A stretch of 50,727 bases of DNA from Mycoplasmatota bacterium (GCA_024650045.1 JANKMU010000003.1:1-50727), one strand, 5' to 3'. Shown: positions 23,739-33,437, counted from the first letter of the stretch. Program-made: numbers and translations. Notes: generated by a model from the letters alone, not told the origin.

Positions 23739-24950
23739 ATGATGAAGAAAAAGCATTATATTATGATTGCAACTAGTTTATTGATGATGTTACTCATGGG
23801 CACCGTTTACTCATATAGTGTTTTTAGAGTACATATTGAAACTCTTTTTAATGTTGGGACATTACAAAGCGGTCTACCTTATATGACTTCACTAGCATTC
23901 TATGCACTTGGAGTTATGGTAACCGGAAGGTTTATGAAACCCTCAAGACTTAGAGGATTTGTCGTTATTGGTACGATATTAATAGCTTTAGGATGGTTTA
24001 TATCGGGGATTGCACCATCTTTAGGTGTTTTGGTCTTTTCTTATGGTGTACTTATTGGTACAGGTGTAGGCATCGTATATGGAATACCTATTTATATTGC
24101 ACAAAAGCAGTTTCCAGAAAAAAGTGGATTAATTACTGGAATTATTCTTTTAGGGTTTGGGATGTCACCTTTGATTACTGCACCACTTGTTAAAGTGCTA
24201 ATTGATTTATTAACGATTCAACCAGCATTTATCGTTTTTGGAGCAATCTTTCTAGTCATACAGCTTCCTATATCATTTATATATGATACAAGTGTTGATG
24301 AAGAAGTAACAACGACAAATGTAGAAATAAAACATTATGGTATTAAACCTTTTAAAAGTATTTATATACTCTTTGTTATGGCAACTACCATTGGTTTGAT
24401 GATGATCGGATTATCCTATCAAATTGGTGTCGTTTATTATGAGTTTAATGTACTTGAAGTTACTGCAGCACTATCATTTTTCGCGATTATGAATGGTATT
24501 GCTAGACCTATTTTTGGAAGGTTAATGGATAAAAAAGGTTTTGTATTTAGTGTTAGACTTAGTTTAGTATTAATAGGAGTTGCATCAATTATTGGTATAT
24601 TAAATCAAGGTAACCTTTTAATTTTATTTATCATGTCATTTTCATTATTTTGGTTTAACTTAGGAGCATGGTTAGCGATTGTACCGGCAGCAATTAAGTC
24701 ATTTTATGGCATGAAGCAATACAGCAAAGTCTATGGCATCATGTTTACAGGTTATGGTATTGGAGCTATTTTAGGTACAGTTGTTTCTGGAATGATTATG
24801 GATTTATTGAAATGGACGACTAATCTTTATATGCTCGTTTTAGTTTTAATTGGTTTATCGTTTGTTATTGTTAGTCTGATTCATAGAAATATTCGAATCA
24901 GTCAATTATATGTTGCAAAACAAACACCGGATATGGTTAAAGAAGTATAA
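23739..24950 (+). CDS. MFS transporter, oxalate/formate antiporter (OFA) type
   Basis: 403 aa with 12 predicted membrane helices and a short cytoplasmic C-terminus. The start MGTVYSYSVFRVHIE, the G-rich helix GTGVGIVYGIPIYIAQKQFPEKSGLITGI and ARPIFGRLMDKKG are typical of the OFA branch of the major facilitator superfamily, which exchanges small carboxylates. Substrates of uncharacterised members vary, so oxalate/formate is only a family label. GGAG lies 7 nt before the first of two adjacent ATGs. Monocistronic. Confidence 0.85.
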   Translation: MMKKKHYIMIATSLLMMLLMGTVYSYSVFRVHIETLFNVGTLQSGLPYMTSLAFYALGVMVTGRFMKPSRLRGFVVIGTILIALGWFISGIAPSLGVLVFSYGVLIGTGVGIVYGIPIYIAQKQFPEKSGLITGIILLGFGMSPLITAPLVKVLIDLLTIQPAFIVFGAIFLVIQLPISFIYDTSVDEEVTTTNVEIKHYGIKPFKSIYILFVMATTIGLMMIGLSYQIGVVYYEFNVLEVTAALSFFAIMNGIARPIFGRLMDKKGFVFSVRLSLVLIGVASIIGILNQGNLLILFIMSFSLFWFNLGAWLAIVPAAIKSFYGMKQYSKVYGIMFTGYGIGAILGTVVSGMIMDLLKWTTNLYMLVLVLIGLSFVIVSLIHRNIRISQLYVAKQTPDMVKEV

Positions 24951-24969
24951 ACATATTTGACGATAAAAA

Positions 24970-24997
24970 AAAACGGTTATGTTAACCGTTTTTTTAT
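24970..24997. terminator. Bidirectional terminator between the MFS gene and the ABC operon
   Basis: AAAACGGTTA pairs with TAACCGTTTT around a TGT loop; flanking A9 and T7 runs serve both strands. Confidence 0.9.
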
Positions 24998-25016
24998 TTA
25001 ATAAACCAAGATATTA

Positions 25017-26063
25017 TTATCCTTTCAAAATTGATATATAGATGATTGCGATGATTATAGGTGTTACAACTGAAGCGAAGTCTATCCAAGTTATTCTAAC
25101 GGATCGACGCATAATAAAATAACCGATAAAGCCAGCAGCTGCTATGATTGTTAGAGAAATAAATGATGTGCTATAGAAAAAAGTATATGTGCTTGCTGAA
25201 ATAAACAATAGATTTAGAGGGATTAAGGATTTATAACCAATTTTGCTTAAGCTTAGTCTTCCGATATTTTCAGATTTTTCAGTACGTATCGATTGGTAAC
25301 TTAATATAAAACCTAAAATAGATAAAGTTATAAAAATGAGGGTGTTGATTAAAACTTGAGTTGGTTCTAAACTATGCGTGATAGGAACAGAACCACCTAT
25401 GTCTGGCCTTGAGATGTATAAAAGAGTGTGTGTTAGTTGGCTAATCGAATAGAAGGGATTGAACATAAATGCATGAGTATAACCAAGCATTCTTATCTGT
25501 GTACTAGCTAAAAATGTTGACAAAAAAAGGAAAGCTGTGTGGAAAATGATAATAAAAGCAATCCCATCAACTAGTGTATTAGCTTTTAGGAATAAATATG
25601 AAGTTAATCCATATAATACTGCAATATAAAAAATAGTGACCAAGTAAAGTAGTAAAAGATATCCAGTTAAAAAGCTACCATCCGTAAGGATAGAAAAAGC
25701 TATAAGACCTATAAAATACATGGTTGTCCAAATAAACAATAGTTGAATAAAACCAAAGAAAAGCTGTGTAAGAAGAAGTTGTTGTCTTGAAACAGGTAGA
25801 CTATAATAAAGATCAACATCTTTCGAATTTCTAAAAATGTATAATCTAAAAATAGTAACAATCGGAATCAATATCATTATAAAAACGAGCGGTGTTGCGA
25901 AAACGTCAGGTGTGCGAAAGGTTGGCCTACCAGGAATGAGTTCATTATAATAACGATATGTATTCATCAAAACTGAAATAACGAAAATGATTGTAGGAAT
26001 TAATGCCATAACTAGAGTTTGTAACCACTTATTTTTTATTAAGTATGTGAGATATAATTTCAT
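25017..26063 (-). CDS. ABC transporter permease (YtrC/D-like, ABC-2 type)
   Basis: 348 aa with about eight to ten hydrophobic segments. The first cytoplasmic region FRNSKDVDLYYSLPVSRQQLL is characteristic of ABC-2 type permeases encoded with YtrA-type regulators. It is last in a three-gene operon (regulator, ATPase, permease) and its start overlaps the ATPase stop as ATGA. In Bacillus the Ytr system responds to cell-wall antibiotics; here the cargo is unknown. Confidence 0.82.
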   Translation of the reverse strand: MKLYLTYLIKNKWLQTLVMALIPTIIFVISVLMNTYRYYNELIPGRPTFRTPDVFATPLVFIMILIPIVTIFRLYIFRNSKDVDLYYSLPVSRQQLLLTQLFFGFIQLLFIWTTMYFIGLIAFSILTDGSFLTGYLLLLYLVTIFYIAVLYGLTSYLFLKANTLVDGIAFIIIFHTAFLFLSTFLASTQIRMLGYTHAFMFNPFYSISQLTHTLLYISRPDIGGSVPITHSLEPTQVLINTLIFITLSILGFILSYQSIRTEKSENIGRLSLSKIGYKSLIPLNLLFISASTYTFFYSTSFISLTIIAAAGFIGYFIMRRSVRITWIDFASVVTPIIIAIIYISILKG

Positions 26064-26935
26064 TTTGAGTCACCACCTTGGTAAACCATAAAATATTCTT
26101 CAAAACCCATTGGTAATTCATCAATAACATGATAATCCTTAGCATCTATCGTATTTTCAAGTGATGAGTGCTCACCTTCAATAACTAGCGTTAATACACG
26201 ACCTTCTTGTTGCTGAAATAAGATTTTTAAAGAGTTTGTAGTTAATTGATAAGGTGAAACATCTTTCAAAATAATGCGATATTTTCTTAGTTTTGATAAT
26301 TCATCACTCAAATGACCAAATCGCTTGAAGCGACCCTCATCTATGATACCAAAAGAATCACAGATGTCTTCGAGCTCTCTAAGAGAATGACTTGTTAATA
26401 TAAATATTTTATCGGTTTGGTTTTCTTCAATCATTAGTTGCTTAAACTTAAGTCTTGCAATAGGATCTAAGCCATCAAATACTTCATCAAGTAATAAATA
26501 TTTTGCATTGGATGCAAAAGCTATTGCAATATAAGCTTGTCTTCTCATCCCTTTAGATATATGACTTAATGACATATTTTCTGATAGGTTAAATAGCGAT
26601 AAGATAGACAAATATTTAGCATCATCAAATGGATAAAAAACGTGGTAAAGGTTTCTTAAATCTTTGATAGTCATCCCGTGTGAATGAATTGGTTGATCTG
26701 ACAAAAAGAAGATATTTTTTTTAACATCTTGATTTTCATCAAGTGATTGATGATCAATTTTGATTACACCATATTCTGGAATCAACACGCCGGATAAAAG
26801 TTTAAGGAAAGTAGATTTACCAGCACCATTTACTCCGACCAAGCCAAAAATAGTCCCTGGTTCAAGCTCTAAATTCATGTTGTTTATGACATCCAATTTT
26901 CCAAATGATTTGTTTAAATTTTTGACATTAATCAT
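26060..26935 (-). CDS. ABC transporter ATP-binding protein (YtrB-like)
   Basis: 291 aa. It has Walker A GVNGAGKST, signature SHISKGMRRQAYIAIA (a degenerate LSGGQ), Walker B YLLLDEVFDGLD and the H-loop TSHSLRE. The SKGM form of the signature is common in YtrB/YhcH-like ATPases. A TTG at 26950 is in frame, but ATG 26935 is the standard start (MINVKNLNKSFG) and follows a GGGGG-type RBS. It overlaps the end of the regulator gene by 8 nt and the permease start by 4 nt. Confidence 0.9.
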   Translation of the reverse strand: MINVKNLNKSFGKLDVINNMNLELEPGTIFGLVGVNGAGKSTFLKLLSGVLIPEYGVIKIDHQSLDENQDVKKNIFFLSDQPIHSHGMTIKDLRNLYHVFYPFDDAKYLSILSLFNLSENMSLSHISKGMRRQAYIAIAFASNAKYLLLDEVFDGLDPIARLKFKQLMIEENQTDKIFILTSHSLRELEDICDSFGIIDEGRFKRFGHLSDELSKLRKYRIILKDVSPYQLTTNSLKILFQQQEGRVLTLVIEGEHSSLENTIDAKDYHVIDELPMGFEEYFMVYQGGDSK

Positions 26936-27272
26936 GTTTTTTACCCCCAAGTAAAGCTTTTATGTATTTGATGATTTCATCATTATTATGATTTTCTTTA
27001 AGTTTGTTAATTATTGGATCAAGAATGGATAGTTCAGACTTTGGTTTGGATTGATAGGACTTAACATACGCACCCTTTTTTGGTATGATTTCAATGAGTC
27101 CATCTGATTCTAATAGCTGGTAACTCTTCATAACAGTATTTGGGTTAACCCCTAAATCCATAGCAATTTTTCTTACACTAGGTAGGGCTTCTCCTTCTAA
27201 ATAAGCACCTGTTTGAATCAGATGCTGAATATCGTTTTTTATACGTAGGTATAGATCTATTTTTTCATTCAT
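26928..27272 (-). CDS. GntR family regulator, YtrA subfamily
   Basis: 114 aa: an N-terminal winged helix (YLRIKNDIQHLIQTGAYLEG, then LPSVRKIAMDLGVNPNTVMKSY as the recognition helix and a GAYV wing) and a short C-terminal dimerisation helix of about 40 residues, the YtrA layout. YtrA repressors sit in front of the ABC genes they control, as here. GGGGAGG lies 5 nt before the ATG. Probably represses its own operon through sequences in the leader. Confidence 0.9.
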   Translation of the reverse strand: MNEKIDLYLRIKNDIQHLIQTGAYLEGEALPSVRKIAMDLGVNPNTVMKSYQLLESDGLIEIIPKKGAYVKSYQSKPKSELSILDPIINKLKENHNNDEIIKYIKALLGGKKHD

Positions 27273-27286
27273 ATAATCCTCCCCAT

Positions 27287-27303
27287 CTGTATTAACTGTA
27301 TTA
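27287..27303. promoter_or_regulatory. Direct repeats in the YtrA-type operon leader (candidate operator)
   Basis: CTGTATTA occurs at 27287-27294 and 27296-27303, a 9-bp period, between the promoter and the RBS. Tandem sites on one face of the helix would suit a repressor, although GntR regulators more often use inverted repeats. Confidence 0.35.
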
Positions 27304-27312
27304 TTTAGATTT

Positions 27313-27340
27313 ATTATATCACATTATTATGAGGATACAA
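27313..27340 (-). promoter_or_regulatory. Promoter of the YtrA-type ABC operon
   Basis: On the minus strand TTGTAT (plus 27335-27340), 16-nt spacer and TATAAT (plus 27313-27318). Confidence 0.75.
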
Positions 27341-27451
27341 TCTTTTTTAGTGATGATAATACGTTTTGCAATTTCATAGGTTTTATTAACGATATCATTT
27401 TAATAAATGTATACATAGATCGAAAGATATAAAAATAATCAATAGAAAAGC

Positions 27452-27477
27452 AAAAAACGGCTAAAATAAGCCGTTTT
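27452..27477 (-). terminator. Terminator of the tmRNA gene
   Basis: On the minus strand AAAACGGCT pairs with AGCCGTTTT around a TATTTT loop, then a U-run. It lies 12 nt after the encoded CCA end. Confidence 0.9.
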
Positions 27478-27489
27478 ATTTCATATGTT

Positions 27490-27829
27490 TGGTGGAGATG
27501 AGGGGAATTGAACCCCTGTGCAAAACACTTCATAAAGCACTTTCTACATGTTTAGTTTGTTTATGATTTAATGCTTTAACCTAAACAAACAAAAGGTTAT
27601 AACACGATCCTATAAGGTTCTTTTATTGTCCTAGGAAAAACAATAAATATAACTTACTAAAATTGGGCCGCATCAGAACCGTAAGTGAATTCAGAATTGG
27701 CTCGCACCTTTTCTTAGGCAGCGAAACTTAAAGATTGGTTTCCGGTTATAATAACCTCGGCTTTTTTACTTGAGCAACCAAGACATGCTTATACTCTACT
27801 CCATGCCGTGACGAATCCAGAACATCCCC
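27490..27829 (-). ncRNA. ssrA: tmRNA (ssrA)
   Basis: Read on the minus strand the RNA starts GGGGATGTTCTGGATTCG and ends GGTTCAATTCCCCTCATCTC followed by CACCA, the tRNA-like domain of tmRNA with an encoded CCA. The 5' GGGGATG pairs with CATCTCC. An internal reading frame begins at GCC after AAGTAAAAAA and encodes the degradation tag AEVIITGNQSLSFAA, then TAA: 15 residues, ending in AA as expected for ClpXP-type or Lon recognition. About 340 nt, one piece, not permuted. It has its own promoter and terminator. Confidence 0.95.
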
Positions 27830-27838
27830 AGCGCATAT

Positions 27839-27867
27839 ATCTTACATCAAAGCAATACATTTGTAAA
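27839..27867 (-). promoter_or_regulatory. ssrA promoter
   Basis: On the minus strand TTTACA (plus 27862-27867), 17-nt spacer and TAAGAT (plus 27839-27844), with start predicted a few bases before the mature tmRNA 5' end. Confidence 0.75.
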
Positions 27868-28000
27868 GACTTAACATTTATTTTATAAAAATAAGGGTGG
27901 TATAATATAAGAAAACAAAGGTTTTACATATTTCACAAATAATTTAAAAGCTTTGAATAAATGAAATACATATATTAACATATATACTACATAACTAAAA

Positions 28001-28009
28001 TGATATAAT
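28001..28009 (+). promoter_or_regulatory. Extended -10 promoter of the HAD/ABC operon
   Basis: TGATATAAT with TATAAT at 28004-28009; no good -35. It implies a start of transcription near 28016, downstream of the in-frame ATG at 28008, supporting the later start at 28038. Confidence 0.6.
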
Positions 28010-28037
28010 GAATAGTGATAAACAAAGGGGACTTCTT

Positions 28038-28697
28038 ATGATAAAAGCAATCATATTTGACATGGATGGAACAATTTTAAACACAATTGAAGATATTACT
28101 GATAGTGTTAATTATGCACTATCTTTGAAAAAATTACCTGAAAAATCAGTTGAAGATATAAAACTTGCTGTTGGTAGCGGTGCATATCAATTAATTGAAA
28201 GAGTAGTACCAGCTAATTACGATGAAAAAGAAACAAAAGAAGTCTATAATATTTATCAAGAATACTACGATCAAAACAGTTCAAATCGAACTGGACCATA
28301 TGATGGTATTTTAGACTTACTTAAGAATTTAAAAGAAAAAGGTTATAAGCTTTCAGTGGTTTCTAATAAACATGAGTATTTAGTTAATGAATTAAATATC
28401 AAAATGTTTAAAAACTATTTTGACGTATCAATAGGGATGGTAGAAGGCATACCAATTAAACCTAAGCCAGATATGTTATTAAAAGCAATCAAACTACTTG
28501 AAGTATCTAAAGATGAAGTCGTATTCATAGGAGATTCTGATGTTGATATATTAACAGCCAGAAATGCCAAAATAACTTCAATAGGAGTAACGTGGGGATT
28601 TAGAGATCGACAGGTTCTAATTGATCATCAAGCAAACTATATAATAGATAGTCCAAAAGAGTTATACCAAATCATTGAGGGGATCAACAAATTATGA
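28038..28697 (+). CDS. HAD family hydrolase (phosphoglycolate-phosphatase-like)
   Basis: 219 aa. HAD motif I is FDMDGTILNT (catalytic Asp pair), motif II VVSNKHE, a conserved Lys in KPKPDMLLKA, and motif IV FIGDSDVDILTARNA. The helical cap after motif I is of the Gph/beta-PGM type. It dephosphorylates small phospho-metabolites in the cytosol; phosphoglycolate is a family guess. AAAGGGG precedes ATG 28038. Its TGA stop overlaps the start of the ABC gene as ATGA, an odd pairing that suggests joint regulation. Confidence 0.88.
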   Translation: MIKAIIFDMDGTILNTIEDITDSVNYALSLKKLPEKSVEDIKLAVGSGAYQLIERVVPANYDEKETKEVYNIYQEYYDQNSSNRTGPYDGILDLLKNLKEKGYKLSVVSNKHEYLVNELNIKMFKNYFDVSIGMVEGIPIKPKPDMLLKAIKLLEVSKDEVVFIGDSDVDILTARNAKITSIGVTWGFRDRQVLIDHQANYIIDSPKELYQIIEGINKL

Positions 28698-30967
28698 GTA
28701 TGATTAGACTAGAGAATGTCTCTAAATATTATAAATCAGAGGAAACTGTATCTGTTGGTATGAAGAAAATAAACCTAGAGTTTAACCTAGGTGAATTTGT
28801 TGCTGTCACAGGTGAATCAGGATCAGGTAAATCTACATTACTTAATGTTATCAGTGGCTTAGATGGTTATGAAGATGGTGAGCTTTATTTATTTGGTGAA
28901 GAGACATCACATTATACAATCGCTGATTGGGAAAAATATCGTGGAACCAACATTGGTTTTGTTTTTCAAAACTATAATATCATCGATTCATATACGGTGC
29001 TTCAAAATGTATTATTAGCACTTGAGGTTCAAGGATACGACCCAAAAACAAGAAAACAAAGAGCTTTAGAATTAATCGAAAAAGTAGGCTTAACAAGCCA
29101 CAAAAATCATAAAGCATCTAAATTATCAGGTGGTCAAAAGCAACGTACAGTCATTGCAAGAGCACTTGCTAAAGATTGTCCAATTATTGTTGCTGACGAA
29201 CCAACTGGAAACCTTGATTCAGCATCAGGTGCGCAAGTTTTAAAAGTATTACATGAATTAAGCAAAGACAAATTAATCATCGTGGTTACACATGAATATA
29301 GTCAAGTTGCAGAATATGCAACAAGACGTATCAAAATGCATGATGGTGAAGTTGTTGAAGATAAAAAAATTAAAAAACCTTTAGAGGTTACTCAAAAAGA
29401 TGCTCCAAAAATCAAAGGGATGCCATTTCATACACTTCTAAGGTTTACATTAAGAAATCTTTTTGCAACACCAAAACGTTTGGTGTTCTTAGTGTTTATG
29501 CAAATGCTTGTTATGGTTGCATTCACATTGTTTTATACCTTTAGATTAAGTTCGATTAGAGAAATGGAAGTTGCTCAATCTCAACGATTCCCAAATGTTC
29601 CTGAAACTAGAGTTCTCATAGAAAAAAGAGATGGCGAGGATTTTGGTGCTGATGATTTAGCATATTTTAATAATATTCGTTATGTTTCCCATGTTTACGA
29701 ACAAGGACTTAATTTTTATAATTCAACAAGACTATATATATTTAAATCAGAAAACATATATTCGCATGGAACGAGCATCTATATGGATGGAAGACAAGTC
29801 GAAGGTACAGATGCTGCCATTACTCTGAGTCCTATCAATGTAGAAGGTACACTTCCAGTAGCAAAAAATGAAATTGTTATCGGTCATAATTGGGTTGATT
29901 ATCAAATTGGTGAAACTGTTAAAATTGGGACATCAAATTATTATAATTACGAAGGTTCACAAATAGATGACGAAGATTTTATTGGTGACTTTATGATTAC
30001 AGGTATCGATAAATCAAGATCACATATTTTATACTTTTCACAAGCATTTTTAGAATCTGAGGATGAAGTTCCCAGATATATAGAAAATGTGAGTGTCAAA
30101 AACTCTTTAAAAGATCAAGCAAATTATGGATTTGGTTTTCAGTATGGATCTAATTATCATAACATAGAGAGAAGCACTATAGATCTTCCAGGTAAAATGA
30201 TTCAATTTGATGATGGTAGTGGTGATCCTATCGAATTTGTAACGACAACCGATATAACACTTGTTGGATACGTCTATAATGAGAGCACTTGGACAGCTGA
30301 AGAAGTCCTTATTACAGTTGAAGACGTTAATATCCATTATAATAACGTAACTTATTATGCCACAATGAGTGATGAGATAGCTGATATCATCGTAGATTAT
30401 TTGTTGGATGAATATGAACATTTTTACTTATCAGAAAATAGATTAGTCTTATCACTTAGTGTTAGTGGATTAAGTGCGGGTAATCGCGTTATTAAATCAG
30501 TTGATTCAGATATATATCGTGTGATTTATCCAGCAAATATTCCTAATCCTAGTCAAGGGATATTCGTCTTTATGCAAGCTTTGTTTACAGGTGTATTTTT
30601 ACTTATATTCGGTATTTTGCTTTATTCCATAGTTCATGCTGTAACTAAAAATATGATGAAAACAAGGAAGAAAGATTTTGCAATCTATCGCTCTATTGGA
30701 ACGAATAAAACAACACTTGCAAGGTTAGTCGTTTTAGAACAAGTTTTTATTGCTTTAATAAGTTCTATTATGATGTTTATTGTATTATATATACTTGGCG
30801 CATATATACCATTTATTTACCGTATTGTTCAATATATGGAAAACATTGATTATGTAATCTTAATTGGCATCTTCTTATTCTTTGGTGCATGGTTAGGTCT
30901 AAGATTCAATAAGAAAATATTCAAGCAATCAGTTATTGAATCAATCGTTTCAAGTCGGGAGGAATAA
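28694..30967 (+). CDS. ABC transporter: ATPase-FtsX permease fusion (MacB-like) 1
   Basis: 757 aa. Residues 1 to about 235 are a LolD/MacB-type ATPase: Walker A GESGSGKST, signature LSGGQKQRTVIARAL, Walker B IIVADEPTGNLD. A first membrane helix near 260-285 is followed by a large extracytoplasmic domain of about 330 residues and three helices of the FtsX type at the C-terminus (IFVFMQALFTGVFLLIFGIL, then two more). MacB-like proteins work as dimers; here a second, similar protein is encoded 2 nt downstream, suggesting a heterodimer. Cargo unknown: peptide or lipid export, or an antibiotic-resistance mechanotransmission role. Confidence 0.88.
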   Translation: MSMIRLENVSKYYKSEETVSVGMKKINLEFNLGEFVAVTGESGSGKSTLLNVISGLDGYEDGELYLFGEETSHYTIADWEKYRGTNIGFVFQNYNIIDSYTVLQNVLLALEVQGYDPKTRKQRALELIEKVGLTSHKNHKASKLSGGQKQRTVIARALAKDCPIIVADEPTGNLDSASGAQVLKVLHELSKDKLIIVVTHEYSQVAEYATRRIKMHDGEVVEDKKIKKPLEVTQKDAPKIKGMPFHTLLRFTLRNLFATPKRLVFLVFMQMLVMVAFTLFYTFRLSSIREMEVAQSQRFPNVPETRVLIEKRDGEDFGADDLAYFNNIRYVSHVYEQGLNFYNSTRLYIFKSENIYSHGTSIYMDGRQVEGTDAAITLSPINVEGTLPVAKNEIVIGHNWVDYQIGETVKIGTSNYYNYEGSQIDDEDFIGDFMITGIDKSRSHILYFSQAFLESEDEVPRYIENVSVKNSLKDQANYGFGFQYGSNYHNIERSTIDLPGKMIQFDDGSGDPIEFVTTTDITLVGYVYNESTWTAEEVLITVEDVNIHYNNVTYYATMSDEIADIIVDYLLDEYEHFYLSENRLVLSLSVSGLSAGNRVIKSVDSDIYRVIYPANIPNPSQGIFVFMQALFTGVFLLIFGILLYSIVHAVTKNMMKTRKKDFAIYRSIGTNKTTLARLVVLEQVFIALISSIMMFIVLYILGAYIPFIYRIVQYMENIDYVILIGIFLFFGAWLGLRFNKKIFKQSVIESIVSSREE

Positions 30968-30969
30968 TC

Positions 30970-33432
30970 ATGATAAAAGTCAAAGGTTTACAAAAATATT
31001 TCTTTAGACATAAACGAAATGAGATTCATGTATTAAATGACATGACGATTGATTTTCCAGAATCTGGACTTGTTGTCTTGTTAGGACCATCTGGATCAGG
31101 TAAAACTACATTATTAAACGTGATTGGTGGACTTGATAGTGTTCAACAAGGTACGATTGAGTTTGATGATCAACAAATTAACCGTTATAAATCAAGTACA
31201 TGGGATAAAATTCGTAATGAATCTGTAGGCTATATCTTCCAAAATTATAATTTGCTACCACAACTATCTGTTTATGAAAACATTGCATTAGTTTTAAAGA
31301 TGCTTGGTATTCATGATACGAATATTATTGATCAAAGGGTTACTTATATTTTAAAAGCTGTTAATATGTATCCTTTTAGAAAAAAGAAGTCAACTCAATT
31401 ATCTGGTGGTCAACAACAAAGGGTTGCTATTGCAAGAGCTCTAGTTAAAAATCCAAGAGTCATCATCGCTGATGAACCAACAGGAAACTTAGATTCAAAA
31501 AATTCGATTGATATTATGAATATCATTAAAGAAATCTCCAAACAAAAATTGGTTGTTTTAGTAACGCATGAAAGAGATTTAGCCAATGTTTATGGTGATC
31601 GAATTATTGAAATTAAAGATGGAAAAATCATTGATGACCATTTAAATGAATCAGATCATGAGCATCATGTATCAGAAGAAAATATTTTATATTTAAAAGA
31701 TATGAATCAATTAACTGAACTTGGAAATGACAATGTTAAATTATCACTTTATCATGATTCAAATCAATCCATTGATCCAGTTAATATTCGTTTGATTGTT
31801 AAAAATAAAACGCTTTACTTAGATGTAGATAGCAGCTTGACTAAAATTAGATTAATTGATGAGTCTAGCAATCTCTTGGTTAAAGATGAACATTACGTCA
31901 AAAAGAACAAAGAACAATTATTAGAGACTGCATTTAAAACGGATATGTTAGATAATAAAGATGTTCATAAGAGTTTTAGAACGATTGTATCGATTAAGCA
32001 AATCTTTATGTTGGCTTTACAAAAGATTTTATATTCATCAAGAAAAGGCAAAATTATGTTGTTTAGTTTTATCATGTCTGGAGCGGTTATCGCATTATCG
32101 ATTGCTATGGTTTCAGCAACCATTATTCCTGATTTATCAAACATGAGATATGAAAGCAATTATGTTAGAGTTAGAGATTCATCATTTAATAAAATGGAAT
32201 ATGAGGACTTAGTAGCTTACGCAGATAACAATAGCAAATTATATGTCAATACATTAGGGGACATTGAAGTATCTGTCCTAGATCCGCTAAACGATGATAG
32301 AGCATTGTTTGAACTATCATATACACAAGGATTTTTCTCACCATCCATTTCCAACTTGACTTTAGATATAGTGGACCATGTCCAAAGATCTAAAATTGTT
32401 AAAGGAAGATTACCTCAGTCACATGATGAATTTATAATAACAAGTGAGCTTGCTGATCAAGCAATTCAAAGTCAAGGAGCAGAATATGGTGTATGGACAT
32501 GGGATCATTTATTATTAGAAAACTTTGAGATTTCAGGCTATCCTGTAAAACTAGTGGGAATTACTAAAAGTGATTTAAATATTGTCTATACCACAAGAGA
32601 GTTTGCTAATATGATTAAACCAACATCTTATGTTACAGCAGTTCCAATTTATGCAGGTACTTTGAATGCTCAAATTATCGGTGACCATTATTTAGATGAG
32701 AACCTATTAGTTCAAGGGCAATTGCCTACAGGAAGCGAAGTGCTTGTATCACAAGCTTTATATGATGCATTGCTCAAATTTCCTTCAGGACAGGATTGGC
32801 CAAAGACCTTTGATGATTTTGATTATACTATTAGTGGTGTGTTTACTGATACAGAAAGATTAATCGTTGGTTCAAATCTAATTGTTGAGAAAGCAAGATT
32901 TGATAAAACAACGAACTTTTATGTCTATTCAAGTCAACCTAGAGATCTAGTCAATGCTCTTGAAGCAGATGATATAGAAGCAATTCTTGAACTCGATGAG
33001 CAAACGAATATATTTAATCAAAGCACTGTTCAAGCGAGAGTTACAACAACGATTGTTGCTTTAGTTATTATCGGTTTTACTTTATTAGGGTTTTACTTCA
33101 TTATGCATTCATCAATGGTATCAAGAATTTATGAGATATCCGTATATCGTGCATTAGGTATGAAGAAAAGTGAGATATTCATTTCATTCATGATCGAAAT
33201 TCTCATATTGTCAACAGTAACTTCATTGATTGGATATGGTATTGCTACACTTGGCTTAGTTCAATCATCGAATACTCTAATAGGTGCTTTTAGAGCATTT
33301 TTAGTGACACCATTAACGATATTTGTTGGTATTATTATCTTATATGGCATTAATTTAATTGGAGGTATGTTTCCAATATTCATGCTCCTTAGAAAAACAC
33401 CAGCGCAAATACTTGCACAATATGATATTTAG
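30970..33432 (+). CDS. ABC transporter: ATPase-FtsX permease fusion (MacB-like) 2
   Basis: 820 aa, same plan as its neighbour. The ATPase has Walker A GPSGSGKTT, signature LSGGQQQRVAIARAL and Walker B IIADEPTGNLD. An insert of about 100 residues (HLNESDHEHH onwards) links it to the first membrane helix near 360-385, then a long extracytoplasmic part and three C-terminal FtsX helices (VALVIIGFTLLGFYFIMHSS, followed by YEISVYRALGMKKSEIF). Start 2 nt after the first fusion. The linker is longer than in the partner. Confidence 0.88.
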   Translation: MIKVKGLQKYFFRHKRNEIHVLNDMTIDFPESGLVVLLGPSGSGKTTLLNVIGGLDSVQQGTIEFDDQQINRYKSSTWDKIRNESVGYIFQNYNLLPQLSVYENIALVLKMLGIHDTNIIDQRVTYILKAVNMYPFRKKKSTQLSGGQQQRVAIARALVKNPRVIIADEPTGNLDSKNSIDIMNIIKEISKQKLVVLVTHERDLANVYGDRIIEIKDGKIIDDHLNESDHEHHVSEENILYLKDMNQLTELGNDNVKLSLYHDSNQSIDPVNIRLIVKNKTLYLDVDSSLTKIRLIDESSNLLVKDEHYVKKNKEQLLETAFKTDMLDNKDVHKSFRTIVSIKQIFMLALQKILYSSRKGKIMLFSFIMSGAVIALSIAMVSATIIPDLSNMRYESNYVRVRDSSFNKMEYEDLVAYADNNSKLYVNTLGDIEVSVLDPLNDDRALFELSYTQGFFSPSISNLTLDIVDHVQRSKIVKGRLPQSHDEFIITSELADQAIQSQGAEYGVWTWDHLLLENFEISGYPVKLVGITKSDLNIVYTTREFANMIKPTSYVTAVPIYAGTLNAQIIGDHYLDENLLVQGQLPTGSEVLVSQALYDALLKFPSGQDWPKTFDDFDYTISGVFTDTERLIVGSNLIVEKARFDKTTNFYVYSSQPRDLVNALEADDIEAILELDEQTNIFNQSTVQARVTTTIVALVIIGFTLLGFYFIMHSSMVSRIYEISVYRALGMKKSEIFISFMIEILILSTVTSLIGYGIATLGLVQSSNTLIGAFRAFLVTPLTIFVGIIILYGINLIGGMFPIFMLLRKTPAQILAQYDI

Positions 33433-33437
33433 CAAAC

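Noticed and set aside
27327-27533. 68-codon minus-strand reading frame
   Set aside because: It runs across the ssrA terminator and the 3' tRNA-like part of tmRNA, has no RBS and no family resemblance.
30107-30421. Minus-strand frame inside the first ABC fusion gene
   Set aside because: Antisense to a conserved gene, without RBS or family features.
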